NCBI GenBank assembly: GCA_964490845.1
Contig: CAZBED010000001.1
Span: forward strand, 744,001-808,000
Direction of reading: 5' to 3'
DNA: 64,000 nt
Origin: JADJSS01 sp964490845
GTDB lineage: Bacteria; Bacteroidota; Bacteroidia; Chitinophagales; JADIYW01
The notes under the pieces were generated by a model, which saw only the letters and a program-made list of their open reading frames with translations, made no database searches and was not told the origin of the DNA. The translations under genes and the position numbers were made by a program. This document shows positions 1 through 9,109 of this stretch, in pieces (position 1 is the stretch's first letter; each line of letters opens with the position of its first letter).

Positions 1-1
1 T

Positions 2-2161
2 TTGTACACCATCGGCTGTACTGCAAAAATCATCAAAATGCTATCCATGCCTGATGGCGGCAATACAGTTATCCTGCAAGGCGTCAAACGATTTATCGTC
101 AAACAACATATCGCTTCGGAACCGGTCATCGAGGCGGAAGTGGATTACCTGACAGACATCCCGATGACAGACCAGCAGCAGGAAAAAGCCATGATGGACA
201 ACCTGAAAGATATGGCGAATAAAATCATCGAGTTGTCGCCCAACATTCCCAATGAAGCGAAGATTGTCCTGAACAATATCAACAACATCAAATTCCTTGC
301 GAATTTCATCACTTCTAACCTGAATATAGAATTAGAGCAAAAACAACAGATACTGGAAACCAATGATGCCAATGAACGCATCCAGCAGGTATTGAAATTC
401 CTGTCGCAGGAGCTGCAATTACAGGAACTGAAGGCCAATATTCATAACAAAACCAGGACAGATATAGATAAGCAGCAACGGGATTACTTCCTCAATCAGC
501 AACTACGCGCCATCCAGGAAGAGCTGGGCGGCGACATGTATCAGGAGGAAGTGAACCGGCTGAAAGAAAAAGCGAAAGAAAAAAAATGGAGCGCGGCGGT
601 CGCCAAATCTTTTGACAAAGAAATCGGGAAACTGCAACGCATCAATCCGGCGGCGGCGGAATATTCTGTACTCCTAAACTATCTGGACCTGATGGTGGAA
701 TTGCCCTGGAATGATATCACCAAAGATAATTTCGATCTTAAACGCGCCAAAAAGGTACTCGACGAAGACCACTATGGCCTGGATAAAATCAAAGACCGCA
801 TTATGGAATATCTGGCGGTTCTGAAGCTAAAAGGCGATATGAAATCGCCCATCCTGTGTTTTATCGGCCCTCCGGGAGTCGGAAAAACATCCCTGGGAAA
901 AAGTATCGCACGTGCACTCGACCGCAAATATGTGCGCATGTCTCTGGGGGGCCTGCACGATGAAAGCGAAATCCGCGGACACCGCAAAACCTATATCGGC
1001 GCTATGCCCGGACGCATTATCCAGTCGCTGAAAAAAGTACAATCGTCCAATCCCGTTTTCATTCTCGATGAAATCGACAAAGTGGGTAAAGACCACCGCG
1101 GCGACCCCTCATCCGCTTTGCTGGAGGTGCTCGACCCGGAGCAAAACACGACTTTTTATGATAACTATCTTGAGCTGGAATACGACCTGTCCAAAGTATT
1201 GTTTATCGCCACGGCCAACAACCTCGGCGAGATACAACCCGCTTTGCGCGACCGTATGGAAATTATCCATCTGAGCGGCTATTCGCTGGAAGAAAAAACA
1301 GAAATCGCCAAAAAACATTTAATCAGCAAACAGCGTGAGGCGCACGGATTGAAAGCATCACAGGTGAAATTGAGCGACAAAGCCATTCAGCACCTGATTC
1401 ATTATTACACCTACGAAAGCGGTGTGCGCGAACTCGACAGGGTCATTGCTTCCATCATGCGGAATGTGGCCAAGAGCGTGGCGATAGAAGAAGCCTACAA
1501 TCCGGCGATTGCAGTGGAAGATATTACCCGCATCCTTGGCAAACCAAAATACAACCACGACAAATATTCAGAACACAATCCGTGCGGCGTGGCCATCGGG
1601 CTGGCGTGGACACCAATGGGTGGTGACATCCTCTTTATCGAATCAACGGTGAGTAAAGGCAAGGGTAACCTGACTATTACCGGCAATCTGGGCAATGTGA
1701 TGAAAGAGTCGTTCAATACGGCATACACCTACCTGCAATCCAAAGCAGATGAGCTGGAGATTCCTAAAGAAGCGTTTACAAACTGGAATCTGCACATCCA
1801 TGTTCCGGAGGGAGCGATACCCAAAGACGGGCCGAGTGCAGGCGTTGCGATACTGTCGGCGCTAACTTCTTTGTATACCCAGCGTAAAGTAAAAGCGTTT
1901 ATGGCACTGAGTGGAGAGATTACACTTCGCGGCAAGGTATTGCCGGTAGGTGGTATCAAAGAAAAAATTCTGGCTGCCAAACGCGCAGGCATCAAGGAAA
2001 TTATCCTGTGCCGCGAGAATGAGAAAGATGTGGAAGAAGTGCCTGCGGATTTCATCAAAGGGTTGAAATTCCACTACGTTGACAACATGGATGAAGTGCT
2101 GGATTTGGCGCTGGAAAAAAAGAGGGTGAAAGAGGCAGTGAAATTTGTGGAGGGTAAATAA
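2..2161 (+). CDS. lon: ATP-dependent Lon protease, 5' end missing
   Basis: Serine AAA+ protease that unfolds and degrades misfolded and regulatory proteins in the cytosol. The reading frame is open at the left edge, so the start of the LAN substrate-binding domain lies outside; 719 codons remain of a family usually about 800 residues. In the visible part: a helical N-domain, Walker A GPPGVGKT at residues 289-296, Walker B FILDEID, then the protease domain with catalytic Ser in GPSAG (about residue 612) and Lys in GGIKEK (about 655). These match the Ser-Lys dyad of E. coli Lon, including its spacing. No defect is visible. The unknown gene at 2193 follows after 31 bases. Confidence 0.98.
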   Translation: MYTIGCTAKIIKMLSMPDGGNTVILQGVKRFIVKQHIASEPVIEAEVDYLTDIPMTDQQQEKAMMDNLKDMANKIIELSPNIPNEAKIVLNNINNIKFLANFITSNLNIELEQKQQILETNDANERIQQVLKFLSQELQLQELKANIHNKTRTDIDKQQRDYFLNQQLRAIQEELGGDMYQEEVNRLKEKAKEKKWSAAVAKSFDKEIGKLQRINPAAAEYSVLLNYLDLMVELPWNDITKDNFDLKRAKKVLDEDHYGLDKIKDRIMEYLAVLKLKGDMKSPILCFIGPPGVGKTSLGKSIARALDRKYVRMSLGGLHDESEIRGHRKTYIGAMPGRIIQSLKKVQSSNPVFILDEIDKVGKDHRGDPSSALLEVLDPEQNTTFYDNYLELEYDLSKVLFIATANNLGEIQPALRDRMEIIHLSGYSLEEKTEIAKKHLISKQREAHGLKASQVKLSDKAIQHLIHYYTYESGVRELDRVIASIMRNVAKSVAIEEAYNPAIAVEDITRILGKPKYNHDKYSEHNPCGVAIGLAWTPMGGDILFIESTVSKGKGNLTITGNLGNVMKESFNTAYTYLQSKADELEIPKEAFTNWNLHIHVPEGAIPKDGPSAGVAILSALTSLYTQRKVKAFMALSGEITLRGKVLPVGGIKEKILAAKRAGIKEIILCRENEKDVEEVPADFIKGLKFHYVDNMDEVLDLALEKKRVKEAVKFVEGK

Positions 2162-2192
2162 AAGCATAGCGCATTTTTTTTTAACAGACAAC

Positions 2193-2873
2193 ATGCAAAG
2201 TATCGGAAAATATCATGACAGACAAGTCTATTGGTTGGATTATGACAATTTCACCAATCCGCTTCCCGATAAAGGCTGGGCCTGTTTCGCCATAGCAAAT
2301 CATAAGCCTGACACCGATAAATTTGGTAAGTTTGTAAAGCCCTCCATTTTCAAAAACATTTTAGGATTCAAGGGATATGGAACTTTTGGCAAAGAGCTTC
2401 ATGAACTATTTGCCGAAATAATAAAAAGTTATAACAATATTGATGTTATGGCCTCCTGGCAAAATGACGAAACACTTGCCGATGCACTCTGGCAATACCT
2501 CAATCAGGACAATTTTCATAAAATGACAGACGCTGATATCATAAAAATAATATGTACGGATTTGGACGGTGTAAACAGAAGCGAAGAACTGAAAAGTTAC
2601 ATTAAAGAATTTGAGCTGGGTTGGATACCATCTGTCAATACCAAACATGAAGTGTGGCAAAGACAAGATGGCCTGACCACTCTGTGCTTCGCGGACGAAC
2701 GAGGAAACGATTGCAGAAAGTTACTTGAACCCGGCAGTAACTTAATTCATACTTTTTATGCTGCCAGTTATTTTGAATCCATGACCATTTATTACAAATA
2801 CATGGACTGGGGAACATACACGACCAGATTTGAGGTTGACAAACTGCCTTATAGCTACAAAAACAACCAATAG
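2193..2873 (+). CDS. hypothetical protein
   Basis: I do not recognise this 226-residue product. An upstream in-frame start at 2145 would overlap lon by 17 bases, so the ATG at 2193 is preferred. It has no signal peptide or membrane segment and looks like a soluble, acidic and aromatic-rich cytoplasmic protein. The last 35 residues carry a tyrosine/tryptophan-rich patch (MTIYYKYMDWGTYT). Codon use looks more AT-rich than in lon before it. Solitary aromatic-rich proteins of this size are often accessory genes, but nothing here proves a role. It lies 204 bases upstream of a separately promoted tetR gene, so it is probably transcribed alone or as a lon tail. Confidence 0.75.
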   Translation: MQSIGKYHDRQVYWLDYDNFTNPLPDKGWACFAIANHKPDTDKFGKFVKPSIFKNILGFKGYGTFGKELHELFAEIIKSYNNIDVMASWQNDETLADALWQYLNQDNFHKMTDADIIKIICTDLDGVNRSEELKSYIKEFELGWIPSVNTKHEVWQRQDGLTTLCFADERGNDCRKLLEPGSNLIHTFYAASYFESMTIYYKYMDWGTYTTRFEVDKLPYSYKNNQ

Positions 2874-3024
2874 TTACACGACTACCACATGCGCTCCGTC
2901 CCATATGCACAATGGGATGTTTTGTTAGGAGATCAAAATACTATACCCGATTTGGGTACCTTTCGCAGTTTTACCGCACTGTATCATTTAGCTGTCAAAA
3001 TTACTTATTTTTGTGCGCGTTTAT

Positions 3025-3085
3025 TAATTCATGTCACACGTATTGACATTAATTAATTTAATGTCTACATTTGTGACATGAATTA
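3025..3085 (+). promoter_or_regulatory. promoter and nested palindromic operator of the tetR gene
   Basis: A Bacteroidota promoter is visible: TTG at 3043-3045, a 20-base spacer, and TACATTTG at 3066-3073. Two perfect inverted repeats are laid over it. The outer one has 14-base arms, TAATTCATGTCACA at 3025-3038 and TGTGACATGAATTA at 3072-3085, and covers the ATG at 3078. The inner one has 8-base arms, GACATTAA at 3045-3052 and TTAATGTC at 3058-3065, and sits between the -33 and -7 boxes. That is where a TetR dimer would block polymerase. Autoregulation is inferred from the layout. Confidence 0.72.
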
Positions 3086-3701
3086 CAAAACGCGTAAGAG
3101 AACTTATACACTTACCAACAGAGCTAAACTGGCTGCGAAAAACGACCGCACTATTCTGGAAGCCACCGCGGACTTATGGAAGGAGATACCCATCAACGAT
3201 ATCTCGCTGGAAAAAATTGCTGAACGTTCCGGTGTCACTGTCCGTACGATACTACGGAAATTCGGCAGTAAGGAGGAACTGTTCAAAACCTGCATCCAGT
3301 ACGACGCGACCAGTATCATGCAAACACGCGACCAAACGCCCGCGGGAGATATTTCTAAAATACTTGACGATCTGCTGGCAGAATACGAAGTGATGGGCGA
3401 TGCGGTCATCCGCACACTTGCTTCCGAACAGGAAATGGCCATAGCCCGGGACATACTGGCTACCGGACGACTATATCATCAGGCATGGTGTGCCAGAGTG
3501 TTTAAAAAATACCTGCCGCGTGTTCAGACAAAAAATTATTCCATACGACTCATGGCCTTTGTTTCCGCAACGGACATCTACCTCTGGAAATTACTCAGAA
3601 GGGATTTACATCTGAATGTTCATCAGACACGTGCTGTTCTGCAAGAATTACTGAAAGGATTAATCATCAAACAAAAACCAACAAAAACAATAAACCTATG
3701 A
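3078..3701 (+). CDS. TetR/AcrR-family transcriptional regulator
   Basis: A 207-residue one-component repressor-type protein. Residues about 20-70 form the TetR helix-turn-helix: an ATADLWKEIPINDISLEKI stretch, then ERSGVTVRTILRKFGSKEEL, the typical recognition-helix region. The C-terminal half is the variable ligand/dimerisation domain. The stop codon overlaps the start of the glycosyltransferase gene by four bases (ATGA at 3698-3701), so the two are translationally coupled. The regulator probably controls itself and the transferase through the palindromes in its promoter. The ligand cannot be read from the sequence; a hydrophobic compound that the transferase glycosylates would fit, but this is inference. 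Confidence 0.92.
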   Translation: MNYKTRKRTYTLTNRAKLAAKNDRTILEATADLWKEIPINDISLEKIAERSGVTVRTILRKFGSKEELFKTCIQYDATSIMQTRDQTPAGDISKILDDLLAEYEVMGDAVIRTLASEQEMAIARDILATGRLYHQAWCARVFKKYLPRVQTKNYSIRLMAFVSATDIYLWKLLRRDLHLNVHQTRAVLQELLKGLIIKQKPTKTINL

Positions 3702-4966
3702 AAGCATCCATGTCAATTCTGTTTGTCACCATAGATGGCGGTGGCAACATACCGGCCGTCCTGGGACTGGCCCATCGCCTCGCAAATGATGGACATCGTA
3801 TACATGTACTCTCTGAGCCTTGTATGGAAAACGTTGTAAAATCCTATGGCTTTGCATTCACCGGATTCAGAAAGTATTTTACCCGAACCGACCGGAAAGA
3901 AGATTTGCTGAACGACTGGAATGCCTCTGCATTGAACAACCCTGCTCTCGACAAAATTGTATTTGGCCCTGCAGAAACAGTAGTGGAAGAAACGTATGAG
4001 CAATTAAAAGCAACCCGGGCAGATCTGCTGATAACGGACTGCCTGCTGCTGCCGGCATTGATTGCTGCAGAGGCACTGCATATTCCGCGTATCATTGCAT
4101 TCCATTTTCCTGAATACCTGCCCGGAGATAACCGCCCACCCGGGGTTATGGGGCTATTGCCAGGAAAAGGCCTGTTGGGAAAATTGCGGGACAGCATCGT
4201 TTCATTCGTCTTTAGCAAAGTCTTTAACAAGCATCTTTCTTTCATCAACTCAATCAGAATTAAGTATGCTTTACCCAAACTGAATGACATGACTGAACTC
4301 ATACATCAGGCTGACCTGAGACTGATGCAAACACTGCGCACCTTTGACTTTCCGCTGGTGCCGGCACCGGCTAATGTACGATATACCGGACCGGTGCTGG
4401 ATGGTCCTGACTGGACAGAAACATGGACCAATCCGTGGCCTGAAAACGATACACGTCCATTAGTCGTCATTTCGCTGTCCTCCACTTTTCAGAATCAAGC
4501 GCAAAGTATTCAGAATGCCATCTACGCACTGAAGGGGTTGGAGGTCAGAGGACTGGTCACACTGGGCATGGCGATGAAAGATATCCGTCTGGATATTCCG
4601 GATAATGTAGTAGTGGTCGGTTCGGCCCCGCATTCACAGGTATTCCCGCTTGCTCATCTGGTGATTACACATGCGGGGCATGGAACCATCATGCGTGCAC
4701 TGGCGAATGGGTTGCCCTTAATTTGTCTGCCTATGGGACGCGACCAGAATGACAATGCGGTGAAAGTTGGCCATCATAAATTAGGTTTGTATCTGAGTCC
4801 GAAATCAGGTGCGGACAAGATCCGGAAAGCGGTTATACGGGTATTGAACGATACCTCCTTCAGGCAAAATGCATACCTGTTCCAAAAGAATATCCTGAAG
4901 GAAGACAAGAAAAATATCGCGGTATCACTCATAAACGATTTATGCAAACAGGAGATAATGGAATAG
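3698..4966 (+). CDS. GT1-family (UGT/MGT-like) glycosyltransferase
   Basis: A 422-residue soluble GT-B-fold glycosyltransferase of the UDP-glucuronosyl/macrolide type. The N-terminus has the acceptor-domain pattern with GGGNIPAVLGLAHRLANDGH. The C-terminal donor-binding domain has VVGSAPHSQVFPLAHLVITH followed by AGHGTIMRALANGLPLICLP and GRDQNDNA, the nucleotide-sugar signature. The likely reaction is transfer of a sugar to a small lipophilic acceptor (macrolide, sterol, carotenoid or phenolic); the substrate is unknown. It is coupled to the TetR gene by a four-base overlap, which suggests ligand-induced expression such as detoxification or pigment modification. Confidence 0.88.
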   Translation: MKASMSILFVTIDGGGNIPAVLGLAHRLANDGHRIHVLSEPCMENVVKSYGFAFTGFRKYFTRTDRKEDLLNDWNASALNNPALDKIVFGPAETVVEETYEQLKATRADLLITDCLLLPALIAAEALHIPRIIAFHFPEYLPGDNRPPGVMGLLPGKGLLGKLRDSIVSFVFSKVFNKHLSFINSIRIKYALPKLNDMTELIHQADLRLMQTLRTFDFPLVPAPANVRYTGPVLDGPDWTETWTNPWPENDTRPLVVISLSSTFQNQAQSIQNAIYALKGLEVRGLVTLGMAMKDIRLDIPDNVVVVGSAPHSQVFPLAHLVITHAGHGTIMRALANGLPLICLPMGRDQNDNAVKVGHHKLGLYLSPKSGADKIRKAVIRVLNDTSFRQNAYLFQKNILKEDKKNIAVSLINDLCKQEIME

Positions 4967-5020
4967 GTCTGGCAGTCAGAATTTCAGCAAGAATCAGTAC
5001 CTTTAGTGAAAAGAAACGAC

Positions 5021-5413
5021 ATGAGTTACTCCATTAACAAAACACTGCATGGCAAAAGTTTTGAAGAAGCCATCGATGTGGTGAAAGCAGGCTTAAAAGA
5101 AGAAGGCTTTGGTATCATTACCGAAATTGACATGAAAGACACCCTGAAAAAGACAATCGATGTGGATTACAAAAAATACACGATACTGGGTGCCTGCAAC
5201 CCAACCTTCGCCTACAGGGCCTTGCAGTGCGAAGATAAGATGGGTGTGTTTCTGCCGTGCAATGTTGTGGTACAGGAAACGGAAAACGGAGATATGAAAG
5301 TTTCAGCCATCAACCCCAACGAGACGATGAGTGCGGTTCAAAATGAAGCCCTGGCCAACCTTGCCCGGGAGGTGACTGAAAAACTGACAAGGGTAATAGA
5401 GCATCTGCAATAA
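5021..5413 (+). CDS. DUF302-domain protein
   Basis: A 130-residue product starting at the ATG at 5021; a GTG at 5006 in the same frame would add five residues and is less likely. The whole length fits DUF302: KSFEEAIDVVKAGLKEEGFG near the N-terminus, a lysine-rich strand, then ILGACNPTFAYRAL and the FLPCNVVVQE strand. DUF302 proteins are small dimeric alpha/beta proteins without an established activity; some occur near sulfur or metal genes. It has no signal peptide. It lies 54 bases after the glycosyltransferase on the same strand and may be read with it. It is convergent with the acyltransferase gene. Confidence 0.88.
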   Translation: MSYSINKTLHGKSFEEAIDVVKAGLKEEGFGIITEIDMKDTLKKTIDVDYKKYTILGACNPTFAYRALQCEDKMGVFLPCNVVVQETENGDMKVSAINPNETMSAVQNEALANLAREVTEKLTRVIEHLQ

Positions 5414-5440
5414 TAAATACCGGAAAGGAACCGGGATACG

Positions 5441-6259
5441 TTAACTGAAAATTCCCTTACGCTGGCGCAAGCCGATATCCATGAGGTGATTAATCTCCCG
5501 CTTCACTTCTTCCACCATTTCTTTTACCAGGTACTCCCGGCTGCCGTCACCTTCAAACAGCATGGGCTTACCGATATTCATAATTATTTTGGATGGAAAT
5601 ACAAAAGGTATCAATGCCGGTGCTGCAGGAAATTTGGTAAGCTTTTGTAATAAATCCATATTGCCGAAATTGATAATAGATTCCTCACAGCCTACAATAC
5701 CTACGGGGATAACAGGAGATTTTGTCTGTAACGCCATATACATAAAACCCAGGCCAAACTGCTGCAACTGGTAACGTTTTTTGAACGGCTTGGAAATTCC
5801 TCGTGCACCTTCCGGAAAAACCATCACGGCTTCTTCATTTTCCAGCATCTTGATACAGTTATCAGGGTCTCCTACCGTGCCTCCCCACTGGGAAAAAATG
5901 GAACTGATAAACGGTACCTGCGGAACAAAACGCTCGTACATACCCTTCGGTGCACGCGGTGCATATTCGTTCGTCACCATCGTGTAGCCCAGCATCATGG
6001 CATCTAAAGGTAGTTGCCCGCTGTGATTGGCAATAATCATGCATCTTCCCTGCTGTGGTATATGCTCCAAACCGTGCGCTTCCACGCGGAAATACTTCTC
6101 ATAGAAAAACTTGCCGGCACCTACGAACGGCTTTATGCCGTTGATATTGAATCCCCACGGATCATAACCATAAGAACCTACCTTATTGGGAAAGCGGTTC
6201 AGGAAAATATCCGCATCCTTAGGATTGGTAATATCCTGTATGATGTCTTTTAATCCCAT
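5441..6259 (-). CDS. lysophospholipid acyltransferase family protein (PlsC-like)
   Basis: A 272-residue acyltransferase. The ATG at 6259 is preferred over a TTG at 6268, because a -7 box (TAAGTTTG, reading the minus strand at 6273-6266) covers the TTG. The NHx4D catalytic motif is seen as NHSGQLPLD and the glycerol-phosphate binding motif as FPEGARG. The family transfers acyl groups to lysophosphatidic acid or related lysolipids at the inner membrane. A proline-rich, tyrosine-rich N-terminus (about 60 residues) precedes the motif, longer than in E. coli PlsC. Its exact acceptor is unknown. It stands alone. Confidence 0.9.
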   Translation of the reverse strand: MGLKDIIQDITNPKDADIFLNRFPNKVGSYGYDPWGFNINGIKPFVGAGKFFYEKYFRVEAHGLEHIPQQGRCMIIANHSGQLPLDAMMLGYTMVTNEYAPRAPKGMYERFVPQVPFISSIFSQWGGTVGDPDNCIKMLENEEAVMVFPEGARGISKPFKKRYQLQQFGLGFMYMALQTKSPVIPVGIVGCEESIINFGNMDLLQKLTKFPAAPALIPFVFPSKIIMNIGKPMLFEGDGSREYLVKEMVEEVKREINHLMDIGLRQRKGIFS

Positions 6260-6383
6260 TGTTCTCAAACTTAATCAATCCTTTTTTAAAGTATTGCTAT
6301 CTTATGATAAATATTAACGCTATTTAAACAATTTTATCCATCAAAACAAGGGAATACATGCTAACTTTGAAGTCGGCAACGGC

Positions 6384-6821
6384 ATGAAGTATAAAACCAA
6401 TATACCGGCTTTAATTGTAGCGTTGGTGGTATTATTTACTACGAGTGGCGTTTTTGTATTTGAACACATCTGCACGAGTTCCAAGACACGCAATTTTTCC
6501 ATGGTTACCCAGCCAACCTGTGACATGGAAAAACCAGCTGCATCCTGCTGTAATGAAAAACCTGTGGCCAGCAAAAAGAATTGTTGCGAACACAAACAGT
6601 TTTTCAACAAACTGACGGTCGAAGGATTCCTGTCCAAATCGATGGTATTAAAACCGACTGAAAAGATTCAGGACAACTTCTTCTGTTTTTCAAATAATAC
6701 ATTTACCCCAAACGCTTATACTTTTTACTATTCATCCGGATTATCTCCCCCGGGAGATTTTCTTCAATTAAGACCCCTTCTTTTGCCTGAACGTTCCGAG
6801 TTGCAGGTTTTCCGTTGTTAG
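6384..6821 (+). CDS. small Cys-rich membrane-anchored protein, HYC_CC_PP-like
   Basis: A 145-residue protein opening the metal cluster. An N-terminal hydrophobic segment (residues 6-24) is a signal peptide or anchor. After it come EHIC, CDMEKPAASCC and KNCCEHKQF, then SSGLSPPGDF near the C-terminus. This pattern (a His-x-Cys, double Cys, Pro-Pro) resembles the Bacteroidota family called HYC_CC_PP, which typically sits beside TonB receptors; here the first motif reads H-I-C. The Cys/His groups suggest periplasmic metal binding. A -7 box TAACTTTG lies at 6362-6369, 14 bases before the ATG, with no clear -33 element. The receptor gene follows after 56 bases. Confidence 0.8.
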   Translation: MKYKTNIPALIVALVVLFTTSGVFVFEHICTSSKTRNFSMVTQPTCDMEKPAASCCNEKPVASKKNCCEHKQFFNKLTVEGFLSKSMVLKPTEKIQDNFFCFSNNTFTPNAYTFYYSSGLSPPGDFLQLRPLLLPERSELQVFRC

Positions 6822-6877
6822 CAGATGATGGTATTGTTCAAACAGTAACGATATTATTTCATCTCTAATAAAAACAC

Positions 6878-9079
6878 ATGAAACAACTATTATTGGTGTT
6901 ACTATTATTGAATGTATGGTTTTTTCATCCTGCATTCAGCCAGAACGCCAAAAGCATACAAATAAAAATTACCGATAAGAAGACGAATGAGCTTTTAATG
7001 GGTGCCAATATCCAATGGGTAAATACGAATATCGGCTCAACCACCAACGAATATGGCATTGCCCTGCTGGAACAACCGGATAGCCTGCCTTATTCACTGC
7101 TGGTCAGCTATGTTGGCTATGTCAGCGATACCCTTATTATATCAGTCTGGAAAGATATGGTTGTAAAGTTGGAGCCGGAAATCCAGCTGACAGAAGTAAG
7201 TATTAAAGCAAAAAGACAGACCAGTTTTATTTCTACCATTAATCCGATGAAAACGGAAAAGATAGAAAGCGGCGAAATTAAGAAAGCAGCCTGCTGCAAC
7301 CTTTCCGAAAGCTTTCAAACAAATGCATCCGTAGATGTAAACTATTCAGACGCGGTTACGGGTGCCAAGGAAATCAAACTGCTGGGACTTAGCGGACTGT
7401 ATGTCCAAAATTTGCTGGAAGGAATTCCATTTTTGCGTGGACTGACATCCACGTTCGGGCTGGACCATATCCCCGCCCCCTGGATGAAATCTATTTCCGT
7501 ATCCAAAGGAATCCCATCCGTAAAAAGCAGTTATGAAGGTGTCACCGGTTCTATGAATGTGGAATTTAAAAATAGTTTCAATGATTCCACAAGATTATTC
7601 TTTGACATGTTCGGCAACCAGAATGCACGCATTGAAACCAATTTGCTGATAAACCACAAAATTAATCCGAGGCTTGGAACTGTTCTGATGGCAAACGGAG
7701 CCTTTACCCCCGTAAAACAAGACATGAACCATGATGGATTTCTGGATCAGCCGGTAATGAAGCAATACAATTTGCTGAACCGCTGGAACTATCACGGTGA
7801 GAAGGTAGAAGGGCAATACATGATAAAAGTATTGAGCGAAAACCGGAATGCAGGTCAAATCAGTCATATCCATCAACACGGCGCGGATTCGTTGCCGCTG
7901 TTTGGTATCAACATCAATACCAAACGTGTGGAAGGATTTGCAAAGACAGGTTATATTTTCGATGAAGAAAGCAGTATTGGAAGTCAGTTTTCAGGGGTAT
8001 ACCATAAACAAAAATCCATGTATGGCTCCAAACAATTTGACACCCGGCAGGCTTCTTTCACCGGAACCATACTCTATCAGACAACCATCAAAAATGATGC
8101 TCACAGCATGGTGAGCGGATTCAATTTTGTGTATGATCATCTCATTGAACAGCTCGACTCACTACAGTTAAAAAGAAACGATATTGTTCCGGGTTTTTTT
8201 ACAGAATACACCTACAAATACGGAACAAAGATTACCATCGTAGCGGGCTTTCGAGGAGATTACCATACACGGGCTGGCTTTCAGTTTCACCCAAGAGTAC
8301 ATGCCAGATTTGTACTGGACAGACACGAAAAAACCATTCTTCGGATTGCAGCCGGGAGCGGATTCCGGGTACCTAATATCCTGACAGAAAATCAATCTTT
8401 ATTAGCCAGTTCACGAACTATTGTTTTTCAGGAGCCTGCTTCAAAAGAAATACTCTGGAACTATGGGTTAAGCTTGACACAGAAGTTTAATTTATGGAAC
8501 AGGGAAGGAAGCTTTTCCATTGATTTTTTCCGCACCGACTTCATTCGGCAAACAGTAATAGACATAGACAATGCGGATGGAAATGCCACTATCTCCAGCC
8601 TCAAAGGCAAGTCGTTTTCCAACAGCTTGCTGGTTGAATTTGGTTTTGAAGTACTGAAAGGATTAGACTTAAAGGCAGCATACCGACTGGAAGATGTACG
8701 GATGAGCTATCACGATATACTGCTGCAAAAACCATTACAGGCCATGCATAAAGGGCTGGTAGCACTGAGTTATAAGACGCCTAACCGGCAATGGCAGTTT
8801 GATGTAAATACAAGCATCAACGGCAGGCGAAGGCTACCAAACAGCTTTACCGGCGATTCCGGAAAGAGGTTCTCCCCGAGATATGTATTACTGAATGTTC
8901 AGGTGATGAAATATTTTAAACACGCCGAACTGTTTATCGGTGCCGAAAACATAACAAATTATCACCAGAAAACTGTTATCTTAGGAATACCATACACCGA
9001 AGGGTTTGACACCTATCAGGTATATGCCCCTATTATGGGAATTACCGCTTATGGCGGTTTTAGGATTTTTATTAATTAA
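6878..9079 (+). CDS. TonB-dependent outer-membrane receptor of the metal cluster
   Basis: A 733-residue receptor with a signal peptide (residues 1-21, ending FHPAFSQ), a carboxypeptidase-like regulatory domain (about 25-105, ending in LTEVSIKAKR), a plug domain (about 115-235) and a 22-strand-type barrel. It is rather short for the SusC class and lies in the size range of vitamin or metal receptors. The plug starts with an unusual AACCNLSESF, a double Cys next to the conserved NLSESF turn, as if metal were handled at the pore. It is energised by TonB-ExbBD, absent from this window. Flanked by Cys-rich genes and CopA, it probably handles copper or a copper chelate. Confidence 0.93.
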   Translation: MKQLLLVLLLLNVWFFHPAFSQNAKSIQIKITDKKTNELLMGANIQWVNTNIGSTTNEYGIALLEQPDSLPYSLLVSYVGYVSDTLIISVWKDMVVKLEPEIQLTEVSIKAKRQTSFISTINPMKTEKIESGEIKKAACCNLSESFQTNASVDVNYSDAVTGAKEIKLLGLSGLYVQNLLEGIPFLRGLTSTFGLDHIPAPWMKSISVSKGIPSVKSSYEGVTGSMNVEFKNSFNDSTRLFFDMFGNQNARIETNLLINHKINPRLGTVLMANGAFTPVKQDMNHDGFLDQPVMKQYNLLNRWNYHGEKVEGQYMIKVLSENRNAGQISHIHQHGADSLPLFGININTKRVEGFAKTGYIFDEESSIGSQFSGVYHKQKSMYGSKQFDTRQASFTGTILYQTTIKNDAHSMVSGFNFVYDHLIEQLDSLQLKRNDIVPGFFTEYTYKYGTKITIVAGFRGDYHTRAGFQFHPRVHARFVLDRHEKTILRIAAGSGFRVPNILTENQSLLASSRTIVFQEPASKEILWNYGLSLTQKFNLWNREGSFSIDFFRTDFIRQTVIDIDNADGNATISSLKGKSFSNSLLVEFGFEVLKGLDLKAAYRLEDVRMSYHDILLQKPLQAMHKGLVALSYKTPNRQWQFDVNTSINGRRRLPNSFTGDSGKRFSPRYVLLNVQVMKYFKHAELFIGAENITNYHQKTVILGIPYTEGFDTYQVYAPIMGITAYGGFRIFIN

Positions 9080-9109
9080 TTACGTCATACAACTTAAAAC
9101 AAACACAAC

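Noticed and set aside
1729..2194. Minus-strand frames over the 3' part of lon
   Set aside because: Shadow frames of a conserved protease domain; no start context or family features.
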